Source of the DNA: Xylocopa sonorina
Taxonomy: Eukaryota > Arthropoda > Insecta > Hymenoptera > Apidae
Length of the DNA: 64,000 bases
NCBI RefSeq assembly: GCF_050948175.1
Contig: NC_135199.1
Span: 12,404,501 to 12,468,500, forward strand
Direction: 5' to 3'
Positions 12,625 to 24,900 of this stretch are shown piece by piece (the first letter of the stretch is position 1; the number at the start of each line of letters is the position of its first letter). The notes below the pieces were generated by a model. The model made no database searches. It was given only the letters and a program-made list of their open reading frames with translations, and was not told the origin of the DNA. Made by a program: the position numbers and the translations under genes.

Positions 12625-13686
12625 GCCAGCCGCAAAAGCAGCGCACGTTCGCGCCACATTGTTTCCCCGTGTTGGGGATTATGTTCTTAAATATGTGACG
12701 CGCTGCTGCGACTACGAGTGGCTGCCACTCGATACACGCTGCCACGGCCAATGTCTGTCTCTCGTACGAATCGTTTCACCCAGAGTTTTGTCGATCGTGA
12801 AATCTTGTTGCGAGTCGAGAAGGGAATTCGACACGGAAGAGAGCGGAACGATCATTCTCTGGGACATATTTTAAGGAGTTGTACGAAATCGTGCTCCCCT
12901 CGAGGCGTTTGATTAAACCGTGGAGAGAGGTCGCAATAAGGTGGCGAGCGCGCGCAAGTTGCCCAAGATGTTACAACATTCGATGGAAACTTTTCACCAG
13001 GGGGATATCGCGGCGCAATACTCGGCAATCTCCGTGGAAGTTGGCCCAGCGGATCATCTAAACAGCCAACTACCGCCTAATCCGGCGGGTATTCATCAAA
13101 CTTTGAAACTTTGACGGACTTACGTTAAACCGTCTGCCGCCGTAGCGGGGAATCGAGCCAAGTTACCCGCGACCTGTACAATCGCGATCGAGTGATGCGA
13201 ATCTTCCCCAATTAGAGAATTATTCAACTTCCTCCGCCGCGATGTAACTCGAGTGTACGACGATAACGCTCGCGAAGACGAAAATCGTTGCGAACAGGAA
13301 TAAAAAGCTGCGAAGGAACATCCTGCGATACTCGTCCGTGTAACTGAAACGACGCACTCGCTCGTTCCGTGTCCGTCGCTATCAATTCTCTTGATTTTCA
13401 CTTCGCTCGCGTTACGAAAATCCATGCACGCGCATTATCATTTCCCAGCCGTTGAAACTTGAGCACGCGACGTAAAGCAAACGTTCTATCTGCATGCACC
13501 GCAGAAACTACTTGCCCGGAGTACCGGCTGATGCTGTACGAATTTCAACTACCGGCGTGTATCCATCCAATAAGGCAAAAAGGGTTCGTGGTAAGGATAC
13601 AGAGGAGTGTCCTTCGGTTCCGGGGCTAAAGAGTTGAAACGGTCTCCTTGGGCGCGGGTACCTTGCGCGGAGTCGTTTCGAACGGC

Positions 13687-13702
13687 TATAAAACTATAAA
13701 AG
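13687..13702 (+). promoter_or_regulatory. Tandem TATA-box-like elements
   Basis: TATAAAA at 13687-13693 is followed one base later by TATAAAAG at 13695-13702, in otherwise GC-rich sequence. Two adjacent full matches are unusual by chance here. A start would be expected near 13720-13735. No downstream gene is recognised and no clear insect initiator is present. Confidence 0.25.
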
Positions 13703-15066
13703 TGGCCAGCCACCGGAAGGGTTGAGAATGCCCGAGGTCGCGTACCCCTTTCTGACCTCACCGCCGCTAATTCCGTCCATCTCTGAACTGCTTTTCAACG
13801 CAACTTCCCCGGGGGAATCTTTCCGCCGTTGGTGCTCGTTCGGGAACTCAGTCGGTTGTTAAGCAACTCGAAAGAAGGCTGCGCGGATACGCGAGGCAAC
13901 CGTCGTTCGAAATACCGCTGGAAACACGGATACGAAATTTTACCGCGCACCCCTTCTCGTCGATCGTGCCGCTATAAACGGAAACTGGGCTCCGGAAACT
14001 CGCGCGCAGTTTTCCAGTTCTGTCCAAAGTTCATTCGACCAGCGACGAAACAAAGAAGCGAGGGAGTTCGATACGGGAAGCGACGGTGTACGAAACATCC
14101 CGCGCGATCGAGCCTCGCTAGTTTATTCCCCCGCCTGTCGGCGACGGTAAAGTTCCATGGTTATTGGCTCGTTTCTCACGTCGACGAGGAATCGAAACGG
14201 CTGCTCGTCGATGAACGGTCGTTCAGGATCGTTTGGGTTTACAGAAATCCCCTCGATTGGATCGCTGACACCCGACCCTGCCCTGGAAATAGTACTGGAC
14301 GATGGCGTCACGGCCACGACGCCTCAAGATGGCGAACCCGCTGCTTTCGCCGCGATCTAATTATAGGCAACCTTCGAGTGTGGATCGCCGATCGTCCGGT
14401 GTACGAAATGGAAAGGTGGTACGTGGTTCTCTCTCTCTCTACGTCAGCTATTTTCACGAGCGCAAACAATCGGGGACGCCGCGAGATCTTTGGCGCATCG
14501 ACGGATCGAAGCGTCGGCTGAGATACTTGGAAGAAGAAGAGAAATTAGTCAGGCGAGGGATTCCTGTTTACGCAGAAATTCTTGCGATATGCAAAGGGGA
14601 AACGCGCAAACCGTGGTAACGAGATTCTCCACTTAGCGAGAGCGGCGTTTCCAGCGCGTTCGCGTCGAGCTTCAGAAAAGCCTCACCGTAATGATGAACG
14701 GCCAGGCCGAAAATACGCTGCTCGTAACGTAACGAAGAGAACACGGATGGAAATTTCACGCGTCTCTTCGGGGAAGATGGTTGCGCCACTTGTGATTCCG
14801 CTCTTGATTTAACGCCCGTTTCATCTTTTTCTACTGCATCGGGAACGTCGTTATAGCGGCACGTCTTAAATTGATACGTTCCCTTCGATTCAAAAATGGT
14901 GGAAAATTATGCATGCAGATATTATCTGAAGAAAAAGGAATGAACGCATGTAATAAGAATACGTGGAAACAGCGAGAGATTGAAATGCAATAACGTAACA
15001 AATATTCCGACGGATATTAACCGGTATGGGAACGGAATTTTTTCGCCTTCGACAGCTTTTGTCTCG

Positions 15067-15074
<8 letters not shown>

Positions 15075-15128
<54 letters not shown>
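15075..15128. repeat. (CT)27 microsatellite
   Basis: Uninterrupted CT repeat of 54 bp, the longest simple repeat in the window. It is likely highly polymorphic. On the minus strand it is a GA tract that could bind GAGA-type factors; its polypyrimidine nature could also weakly mimic a splice acceptor on the plus strand. Confidence 0.98.
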
Positions 15129-15129
<1 letters not shown>

Positions 15130-16114
15130 GAGATAACGCGAGTCGTATTCAAGTCAATTTTTAAATTGCACCATCGCTATATCTCTACCGACGCGACGCG
15201 TTTAAGACGAGAGTATCGCGCGAATGACAAAATCGCCAGTCGTTTACACGCGGAACATCGCCGTGTGGAAGCCCGCAGCCGCTGTTACAAGCAATTCGCA
15301 AGAAATTGCAACCGAACGGAACAACTTCTGGCCCGGGTGTCGAATTTCTGCGCGAGATATATCGATCGTTCTACCCTCGATCTCTACGGCTGTTTTCATA
15401 ATATAAACGACGACGACGTTAGAGGCTCGCTTCCCACGCGCGTAACGCACCGCGATCGGCGGTGAAATGGAAAATTTATAAAACGGAGGAAACATCTTTT
15501 TATTCCCATCCACCCGGCTATCTTCAGCTGAGCGCGGTTACGATACGAGGGTATGGCTGCGCTGGACCCTCGTGGAAACCACGTCCCGTGACGTAATCCC
15601 AGGGGAGTTATGGGAAATGAATTATAGACGCGAGGCTGATGCCAGAGGGGGACGCGAGCGGACAAAATGGTGTCCTGAAAGGAATGTCGACTCCATTTCT
15701 GCCTCTGTCTCGGATGCCCTTTTCTTCTCTGTTACAGTTGGAAACTTTTTATATCGTACTCGCGGTGTTGCTTTCCTCCGCGAGAGAAGTTATGAGTTCG
15801 TACACTCTCGTGGAATAAGTCGATCGAACGGCGGGAGGAAGGGAAATTCGATGATACGAAGGTTTTCTACTTTTTAGCCGACGCTGCTGCGTTTTATCTC
15901 CCCGATAGCTCTCGCTGTTTCTCACGTTTTCTTCTTTCTTCTTTTTTTTTTTTTTTTAATAGATTCGTATTATTCCAGCAGCTATTTCGATCCTCAAACA
16001 AATGATCCGATATTTTTCGAATAGCTCCAGGCGAACGATATTTATTTTTCGGTACGTTTAAACCCAAGTTCAAGAATGCAATAAATTGTAAGCGATGTGA
16101 TTGTATATTTGCAG
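15129..16114. other. Non-coding DNA with acceptor-like sites
   Basis: A strong acceptor-like sequence (pyrimidine run, then GTTACAG, ending at 15737) precedes a 26-codon frame with a hydrophobic core. A T16 tract lies at 15942-15957. No complete exon is supported. Confidence 0.5.
15942..15957. repeat. T16 homopolymer
   Basis: Sixteen consecutive T preceded by a CTT-rich pyrimidine tract. No target-site duplication or retroelement body was recognised next to it. Confidence 0.95.
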
Positions 16115-16264
16115 AGATTTCGTGCGCGCGCCATCGTTACTTTGACTCACCCTCGGAGCAATTCAGATGCGACTGTAAAATCAGCTCGCGACTTTGCTGA
16201 AAGGCAAACGATTTTTCAACTACCAGTGAAAAATGATGGGAGAAAGAATTCAGAAGACGATCTT
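16115..16264 (+). CDS. Candidate internal exon, unknown gene
   Basis: This 150-bp segment is preceded by an acceptor-like site (TATATTTGCAG ending at 16114) and followed by a full-consensus donor GTAAGT at 16265. The frame starting at the first base is open for exactly 50 codons, so the exon would be phase 0 at both ends; the other two frames contain stops. The peptide is mixed and polar, with the segments ARDFAERQTIFQLP and NDGRKNSEDDL. I recognise no domain. Against it: the last exon bases (CTT) fit the donor poorly, the pyrimidine tract is only moderate, and a 50-codon open frame is not rare in this DNA. It would be on the opposite strand from the candidate at 34682. What is seen is the splice-site pair and the open frame; coding status is inferred. 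Confidence 0.2.
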
Positions 16265-16270
16265 GTAAGT

Positions 16271-17855
16271 AGCGACGCGATTACTCAATGGTAGCCGTGC
16301 TTTCTCAATATTTAAATATTAAATACCGCTACTTTGAACGGTTGCGTTAAATACGCTTAAATTTGAATTTAAACTAACCTTAATCCACCGATAAAAATTC
16401 TAATATTCTTCCAAACGTTTCGTCAGAGTCAACTCTAAACAGCTTCCACGGTTACCTCGAAGACGTACATAATTTCCCGAGCCACCCCCCCACCAAATTT
16501 TCGAAACGACGTCGAAGCAGAAACACCCATCGTCTGCGGTGCGATGGTCGCCGAAAACCGTGGGTACCGTCGGGAAGACGAGTCGGACGAACAATTAGCC
16601 AGCTCGTCACCTTCATCTGGTGGCTAGCCTGGAGGCAGGAACCATTCCGCAGGATGGACTCTCGCGCGTACTCCCTCGGAGGACAGAGGCCATGGAGAGG
16701 TAAACCAGTTGCCAGCGGAACAGCCGAGCCGGCTAATTAGGACTTGATTGGCACTCACCCCCACTCTTGGTCGGGTCGGAACATCGCTGTTAGAAGCCGC
16801 CAACCTATTTTCCCTTGGTGCTCTCCCTCGCTGTACGACGCGACCCGTCTCTCCTCGACTCTTCCACGCCGTCTCCTTGTCTCTACCTCCGGCCACCCCG
16901 TCACTGGCCCGCCATCACGAAGCAGGCCATCGACGCGGTGTACCTCGCTCTGTGCGTAATTGTATAATTTACTCGACAATTTGACCCACGGTTAATTTGT
17001 GTAATTTCCCCGCGGCCGTCTACGTAAATTCGACGAACCTCTGCCCACCTCCCTCTTGTAAGTTTTGCGAACAAACGCCGCGTTGGAATACCGTGGCCAG
17101 GTAGCTCGCTCCTCTCCGCCCAGCCACCTACCGAGGGATTATTTCGCGAGATATTTCATCGTCGACCACCGACCATGAGCCGCTTCTTTGCTCCTCGCTT
17201 TGATCGTTTTATTGGCCGACGGTTTCGCGTTCGCGCGTCGGGTTCAACGCCACCCGGGCTGTAATTTTGAGCGCAACCACGGTAGTAATTTATATTTATT
17301 GCACGTGTCACGGAAGTATCGCCAGTTAAAAATGTCCAGTTCGCGATGTTTAATCGAAAGGGAGGAACACGAGCGATGCAATCGGCTTGCAACAAAGTTG
17401 CGAAAGCTTATACAGCGTAGAAATATTCGCCTCGCTGTTCGTTCCACGAGTCTCGCCAGGTTCAATTTCATTGAAATTCGCGAAGGGACTCGTGCTCGTG
17501 GAACCCTGTAAGCTAAAACTTGGACCGACTTATATATTTCCTCCGTGGGAGAACGGATCTTGGTAAGTTTCTTGCTCTCGAAATCCGTGGAGTTTTATCG
17601 AGATGAAATTCTCTCCGATTTGCGTGGCCGCCTTCGAGAATGTCTCTTAACTCGAGATTTTTAATTCCAGGAAGAAAAGCTGCTGATTTTCAGACCTCGT
17701 AAGAACGTCTACCGTTGGAAACGGAAACCGCGGAGATGCAGATGCAACCGACTGCCTTGGAATGTTACGACAGTCTGCCGGATCTGAGTCGATGCCAGGG
17801 ACCACTGCCAATATTCTCGAGAGCAATATTTTTGTTAATACGTACGATGACGTCT
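16271..17855. other. Non-coding DNA
   Basis: No gene recognised. Donor-like GTAAGT sequences occur at 17058 and 17562 (+), the latter after CTTG and thus a good match, but no acceptor and open frame could be paired with them. Confidence 0.5.
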
Positions 17856-18470
17856 TAGCTTACATGCAAAATTATTCGACGCGAGATGAATAAAAATAAA
17901 ATATACGCGAGCGGCGGTTAAAAGTCAAGACGAGTGTTTTACGTTCCGACGTGCGTTACCGGCAAGAATATAGTTTAACTCCACTTTATCATTCGCGTTA
18001 CGTAAACATCGCTCTACTAATGACTTTATACGACAGATAATTGAATTTAAAACATAAAATAGCAATCTTAAGAGCAATCCAGTTTGTAACCCGGGCACGC
18101 AGATTACCGCCGTAGCGGAATTTATGTTGCACTTGTCGCAATTTTAGATTGTGTAATTGTCCTAGTTCTAATCTAACGACCGCGTTGATAAATTTACAAT
18201 AACCAACGCAATAAACCGCCACGTTATGCGTATTCTCACACGTTCGTTTGAAATAGTCGCCTTAAATATCCCTCTAATATTTTCACTGACATTTATCGAA
18301 CTAAAATACTACTTAGATAAATCGTGTACTATTTTTTTTTCTTATTCCCGCTGCGATGACTTCTCGAGCAAACTTGTTACTGCTTAAATGGAACTACATT
18401 CGAACGAAGAAGCAAAAAATCGAATCGTCCGAATAACAGACTAAAATATATTGCTACGGCGCATTAATTC
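17856..18470. other. A+T-rich island
   Basis: About 73% A+T in 18001-18060 (44 of 60). It holds TAAT-type cores and a T-rich run near 18330. No ORF or RNA gene was recognised. Confidence 0.5.
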
Positions 18471-20872
18471 AGAATCCCCTAACTACGTGGTATCCAGGCA
18501 GAATAATCCGCGTCCCAAAGATGTTGGGCGGCGAAAGACGCGAGGATCCCGCCAGTATATTCGCGCGTTCGCTCGTTCTCGAAAGCCTGCTTTCCCGCCA
18601 CCATCGATCCCTCGTAACATCGAAATCGTCGTATCGACCCGTGTCACGTCGAGCCCGAAGGCAAGAATAGCTCGACGAACGCTCTGTCTCCTCGCGCCTT
18701 CCTCTCCATCATCCGCTCGTTCCCTCTGTTCGGGTATTCGTGCCGCGTACCGGGAAAATATGGAACGTGACGGAAAGGGCGAGATTTACGGTCGCGCAGC
18801 ACCATGAACGCCCGTTTAATGTCCCCTGGCAGTCGCGACCGCCGGGGATTTCTCTTATCTACCGTAACGAGAGGTTTCCCCGGCCGTGCGAGTTAGAACG
18901 CGAGACTTATCTGCCCGTGCACGTGAGCTACGCGCACCTGCCCAGAAGGAACGCGCAATTTGCGGAACCGTGTAATCTCGCCTGGCGAAAAACAGCTGAC
19001 ATCGATTCGCGAGAGGTTCGATACTTCGCTTGCGAGAGGCAGGTGTACCAGGAACTCTCAGATACCATCAGAGCCGGGACACTTCTGTCTTCTTGCAACG
19101 CGTGCGTGGTAGATGACCGATTGCTCATCGAACGGACTCCGCTCCCTTCCTCTACTTCCCTATCTTTTCTATGAATCGAGGCAATTTTCTTGTTTCGATT
19201 CTAAAAACTTTCAAGCTCTTCTTTTCTCTCTGTAGATACGCGATGATCGAATTGTTGTTGCAAGAGAAATGGTATCATCGTTGGAGACAAGTTTCTGGGT
19301 TGGATAATACTCGTTGCGTATTAAGGTCTCTCGCGACGGAATTCATTTAGCTTGAATGCAGCTCGCGTGTACGAAGACACCGTGGTCGTCGAGAAGAGCA
19401 GCCAAGTCTGCCTCTGCGTTTGTCCCCCTCGCGCCCTTTTCCCTTCCAGCGTGTCTCCACCGCGAGGATGTTAAAACTTTTCTCATCTTCTCTTAATCTT
19501 GAAAAATGGTCTCTTTCGGGGGTAGGTCGAAGGAAGAGGAGAGTATGTATACATATCTGTATCCCAGGCTGGCTGCGACGCGGGCATCGAGAGAGACGCG
19601 GTAATTACCCGCCGTGAAATTCGCCCCGCTTCGCGTTGGCTCTCGTTGCACGCCGCCCGTTTTCCACCCTCCACGGCGACGCGCTCCGTAGCTTCCATTT
19701 CGAGGCGTCGCGCGCAACGCTTTCCAACCACCGCTTCGAATATTTATTCCGTAATCTAAATTCAGATTGATGCAGAGAAAAAGAGAGAAGCGAGCAGGCT
19801 TTAGAAAAGTGTCCCGTGCATTCATAAGCGGATGGTCGAGCGCGATCTGTTTACCCCCTGGTTCTAGGCCGCGAGGCTCGTTTGTCGAGCGAAGGGCGGA
19901 CATCGAAAGCCTCGCGGAGCAGCCACGAGGAGGACGTCCGGAAGAACGTCCGCGGTTAAATTTCTTCTCGATGAAATTCGACGCAGTACGGGTGAATTCT
20001 TGCGCGAGGGTTAAACGAGGAAACGAGAGGCAGCGAGGGGAAGAGGCGGAAGGTATTATTCGTGCGACGAGAGGGGAGCCCATCGAGTGCAGATAGAATG
20101 CGACAGCGCGGGTGTCCTGCAGCCAGGGTTGAACGTGAGGAAACTTTGTAGGGCGGTCTGATGATGAAAGGACGCGGACGCGGGGGTGGGCCAGCGGGGC
20201 GGAAGGATCCGCTTCGAGGAAAAGAATAGAGGAGATGCATTTTGCCGGATGGGCGAGGAGACTACGGGGGTGGACGCGCACACACGTGGTCGAGCGACGA
20301 ACAGGGAGGCTGGGTTGTGCCAGCGACTGGTATTGAGCCGGTGCGCGCGCACTCTGCCTCCTTTCAACCCCGAAACCACTCGCCAGCGACCATCGTCACG
20401 ATCTCGAGGAGCGCGCGGTAACCCACCCTCGCCACGTTTCGCGTGCGTTCGATCGCATGCTTCAAGGTCGTTCGCTCTAGAAAGAATGGGATCGCGATGC
20501 AACTCGGGTCGATAGGCGTGAAAAATTGTCGATGCTACGATTGTTCCCCTTTTCGCATTTGATAGCTCGTGGCATCGATGTTGGCGACGCAACGCGAACG
20601 AACGATCCTAATTAACCATTTCGCACACGATGCTGTACATTTGCACGGGATACTGTATTTTATCTCGGTTTGACCGCAGCATTTTTTCGCAGACTTTTCT
20701 TCCCTTCCATCTGGTTTGCTCGTGGGACGAGAATTTTGTAGAGAGAATACTATCCGCCCCCAGTTGCGGATGAGTGCTGCGTCGACACGTGTCTCGAGTG
20801 CAAAGGGTTTAAAAACGCGTATAAAGCAAGCGACGCAGGCAAAACGGTGAAGCCTAGACCGAGGGCAATTTT
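18471..20872. other. GC-rich non-coding DNA
   Basis: Contains the 262-codon open frame 19493-20281 (-), which is overlapped by other frames on both strands and has a Pro/Ser/Arg-rich translation without recognisable domain. I see nothing else of note. Confidence 0.55.
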
Positions 20873-20912
20873 GAGGAAAAAAAAAAGAAAGAAGGAAGAG
20901 AAAAAAAAGGGA
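20873..20912. repeat. 40-nt homopurine tract
   Basis: Only A and G for 40 bases on the plus strand, mostly A with interspersed G. Long purine/pyrimidine tracts can form triplex DNA; no function is shown. Confidence 0.9.
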
Positions 20913-23900
20913 CTCGGAAGAGTCGAAGGTCTCCGGAAAAAGGGGTAGACGGAGGCATTCTTTTATAACCCTTTCCACGGCACGCCGCTCGAAGCGACGG
21001 CCATTTACCTGATGCTCACCTTGACAATAAAACGTCGTCGAAAGGGTTCAGCCGGGACACGCGAGGTGTAATAAACGAATTTAAACGGACCAAAATACGA
21101 AGGTTGACCAGGAAGGACAGTTTCCCGGTGGAAAAAAAATGACTATTCCTTTCGAACGAGCACCGAAAGGGGTACGATGACCATTTCACTGTTATCCGCT
21201 TGTCGAATCATGGCGGATGGTAAACCGCCGGACTGACAGGTGAAGGCTGCGAAGGCAGTCTTCGCTCAAGGTCTCGAGGCGCGACTACGCGAAAATTTGT
21301 TTCCGTGCTCCGTCAAGGTGACGGCGTTACGAGCTAAGGTTTCACGACAGTGTCACCCATCGACGGTACATTTCGTCCTTCTCGCACACCTGCTGGGTGG
21401 TAAGTTTCATACTTTTATCGATCACTATATGCAGTACCGTCTGGAATTTCCTACGCACACACGCGTCTATCAATCGTATCGGTTGATAAAGCTCGAGATA
21501 AAGAAGGTTCGTCGACTTACGTGCCACCTCGGATGCATAATGGATGGAGTTGTTTCCCGATAACCGAGAGAAAGATCCAAACCTCCCTTCCATATCTACG
21601 TGGATACACGCTGATGGTTATTTTTAGCCTGCACCCCGAAGCTCCGCGTACTCGAACGTCCATTATCACGGAAAACCATCGAGATATCCCCCTCAGAGCG
21701 AGGAAACTATCGCGCGACGACGTTCGTGGGCACTTTAAACTTTAAAACAGAGACAGTGCTCCCCATTTATCTAACCGCCATTAGTCTCCTTACGTCAGGC
21801 CCGGTTTCAAGGCTGCTAAATAGCCTGCACGTTGACGCATTCGTAGGTGAATTACACGTGGCCGATTCGCCGCAGTATACGGCTCATGAATGCTCGGAAT
21901 ATAACGCGGAGTTTATTATAACGTGGCATGTGCGAGCTGTACCGCTCGCAGCAGCCTATCTCGGGACTAGAGACTTGTTATCGCCGTTGGACGTTCAAAG
22001 TTGTGCGTCCGCACGGCGGAACAAGGGACACCGGGGATCCTCGTAAATCGTAATCCCACGCGTGGGCGGCTATGGACGCGGATCATGCCAGAGAAATTTG
22101 TAAATTCTCTTTGTTACGGCACTCGCGCGACGATAAGTTCGTACGGTCGACGATCGACCGTCTCACATTGTTTCCAGTTGGGTATCGAGCTCGACAGAAC
22201 TCGATGTCGTCGAAACGTCCCTCGACCCTCTCCACGTGGGGGAGTAAACGTTACGGTCGATCGTCCTCTGGTCCGTCTTCGTTCTTTCCTGGCGTCGAGC
22301 ACAAGCTCTGTTTCGCGATTCGAGAGCAGTCGCCTCGCCGCGTAGTTTGCTTGCAAATGCCTGGCCACGTTCAAGTGGGTGATAGACGCTCGAGGCAGGT
22401 ATATAAATAGTGAGGCAAGATGATGGTTTTATTCAAGCAACACGGGAAACAGGGTCGCTACGGATCAACGAAGCAAATTCCTCGATGTTGTATTAAAAAA
22501 CTTTCCGCGATTCCCGTGCGTCTTCTTTACTTATTAAAAAATATAAAAAGGAATAGACGCGATATGTTTCCTCGACTGTAAGCTGCGGCGGGAAGTTCCG
22601 GCGAACGCGTTTCACGGCGTCTCTCGTCCTCGTACTCCCGCGAACACCCGAAACAACGGTTACACGAGTTCTCGGATTCCCGCAAAAACGCGCGCGTACC
22701 CTTTTTGCTTGGGAATAACAGCAAAGTTCCGAAATTGTCCGCCGCGCGAGAACTTTTCGCAAGTTCCCCGACGAGCAAACACAGCCGGGACGTTCGCGGA
22801 GTTTCCGCACGCGCGCGTGTAGGTGCGCGAAAACGAAAGCATTAGAGAGGTGATTGAGGAGATGAGACGGGAGAGTGGAAATAGGGACTCGGTTCCCGAG
22901 GTGGGAAGGAAAACCGAACAAGGTGAGAGGCGGGAGCGCAGCGTGTCGAGCGTGACACGGTCCCAGATGGGGTGAGACAACAAAAGTTCAATTCCGAGGA
23001 ACGACGGGGAAAAATCTTTCCCGTGATTGCATTTTCTCGTCTCTGGCTTGCGCGGACCCACCGCTCCCAGCCCGTTCTACTCTGCCCTGAAATCGCCCTG
23101 GCTCCTTTTTCTCCTCAAGGATATTGGAACTCGATCGCGTCGAGATTGATATAAATATTTAAAAGGGAGACCCTTTCGCCGTTTCCTTTATCCGGAAATC
23201 AGCGAATTTAATTCCATCAGACGAACCAGAGAAAGAGGACGGTTTCTCTCTTCGCCCTTTAAACATTTTCGATATCGCGAAGCGTACTCCTCGAAGGCGT
23301 CGGTCGAAATGAAAATTATTTCTCGAGCAGAATCTCTTTCTGGTGTTTCGTGAATCTGTGCTCGCGATTATTACGAGGATTAACTCGATCGTCTCGATTC
23401 CATAATACTTTGACGCGCGAGGAAACACCGGGTGGATTAAAAGAACGGAGTAATCGGAATCGAGGTGAAACAAAACGGGAGGCAGAGCGTTGTTATATTT
23501 GCGTGCACCGCGGCTGGAACAATATTTCTCTAGTATCGAGCTATAAAGGGGCGGCGTGTGGAGGAATCGCGAGGAACGGCGTAGAAACGAGCCTCGACGA
23601 GATTCCATCGACCCGCGGGAGTACCTTGGAAAATAATTTGACAGCTGTGCGCGCACCTCGGCAACACGGCGTTTTCCCAGTTTTCCGTTTTAGACGGGGG
23701 AGGGTAACGCGTGTTATCTCCGCGCCGCCGGGATTCTCAGCCTCCTCGGATTTTCTCGGCTGGAATGCACGTCTGCACTGATTCACCGCCGACCGAACAT
23801 TCCGTGCTCGCGTCGGCAGAAATCACGAACGGGGTGGAAAGGGACGATCGAAATCGTTCGACGAACGAAGGGGATTCGACCGGATTTTGAATATTGCCTC

Positions 23901-24900
23901 GAGCGTTATCGGGGAAACCCTTTCTCGGCTCCTTTCTTTCTTTCCTTCGCCAGCTTCCAGTTCGATCTTCCGGATGACGGGTGACTGGTATCCGACGGCA
24001 AGCCTTCGGTTATGAAGCTCCACTGCGCGTCGAACGATACGCTTCCCTTTTGCGAGGAAATTGAAAACAGTTTGACACGTTGTCGACAGACGTTTCGATG
24101 GGAGGTTCGGAAAATGCAATATTCAATTATAAATGTTCTCGCAGATTTTCTTTCTCTGCGAACGAATTTTGATACGTCTCTTATGCTCTTTGGATACGCG
24201 ATTCGATTTCAGTTTCATAGATTCTCGTCCTCCGTCGGGCAGAAAGTTCTATCGATGAACGATTCTAGCGGTGTCTCATCTGCAATGCAAACCCGTTTTG
24301 TTCGCAAACTGTGCTTCTCGTTTCCAATTTTCCCAGCTCGAAACCTCGCTTAATCAACGCTCCGACGGCAGGTGTTCCTGGGGACGGTGGTTTGATGACG
24401 AGGGTCCCGAGGAAACTCGCCACTTTCGGCAGATTCCAAAACCGCCGGATTAAGAATGCAAATGGCGGGGCTTGAACGGCACTGCCATATTTCCCGTGAA
24501 AAGAATAACGCCCTGACGAAAGGTGGGATGAGTGGAGAAGGGGCGGGGGTGGACCCCGTGGAATTTTCTATATTTCGTTGCGATGTCTGAAATCCGGTTC
24601 CCAGGACGGATATAGGATACGCGTGGCGCATGGCTGATGCACGGGGCACAGCTGCGTGGATTATATTCCGCGCTGGCTGAATTTTTCTTCAGGGGGTGTC
24701 GCGTAATCGGATGTAACTAGCGCTCACGCGACATCTGCAACACGGGGTTGGGGCCAACTCTTTCCCTCTTCTCTTGTCGCCGTTCCTTTCAACCCGCCGC
24801 CTTCGTCGAGCTGGGAATTAATTAAAACCGATTCGCTCGCCTAAAGCTTGACCTTGCCGCGTCCAATTTCGTTCGCACAAGTTTCCTGCGACCCGTAACA
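20913..24900. other. Non-coding DNA with TATA-like motifs
   Basis: No gene recognised. TATA-like matches lie at 20960-20967 (minus) and 22400-22410 (plus). A consensus minus-strand donor (CAAG then GTGAGC) sits near 21017-21022 but I find no upstream acceptor for it on that strand. A plus-strand donor (GTG then GTAAGTTT) lies near 21403. An acceptor at about 22178 and a donor at about 22398 (GCAG then GTATAT) bracket an open stretch of roughly 220 bp with no recognisable motif. Confidence 0.5.
22400..22410 (+). promoter_or_regulatory. TATA-box-like TATATAAATAG
   Basis: Good match to an insect TATA box. An initiator-like TTCAAG lies about 30 bp downstream (A at 22435), the right spacing. The same sequence overlaps a possible splice donor, so at most one reading is right. 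No gene is recognised downstream. Confidence 0.2.

Larger units (their letters stand above)
12281..15070. other. Non-coding DNA between an A+T island and a CT repeat
   Basis: No gene recognised. The 230-codon frame 13829-14521 (+) has no start context, conserved motif or splice support. Two TATA-like elements of opposite orientation (12617, minus; 13687, plus) lie about 1.1 kb apart. Confidence 0.55.

Noticed and set aside
13829..14521. 230-codon open frame on the plus strand
   Set aside because: Arg/Ser-rich, no start context, no motif.
19493..20281. 262-codon open frame on the minus strand
   Set aside because: Overlapped by open frames on both strands; no recognisable motif.
22178..22397. 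Acceptor/donor pair bracketing an open stretch of about 220 bp
   Set aside because: The donor coincides with a TATA-like string, and the peptide is Ser/Arg-rich without recognisable motif.
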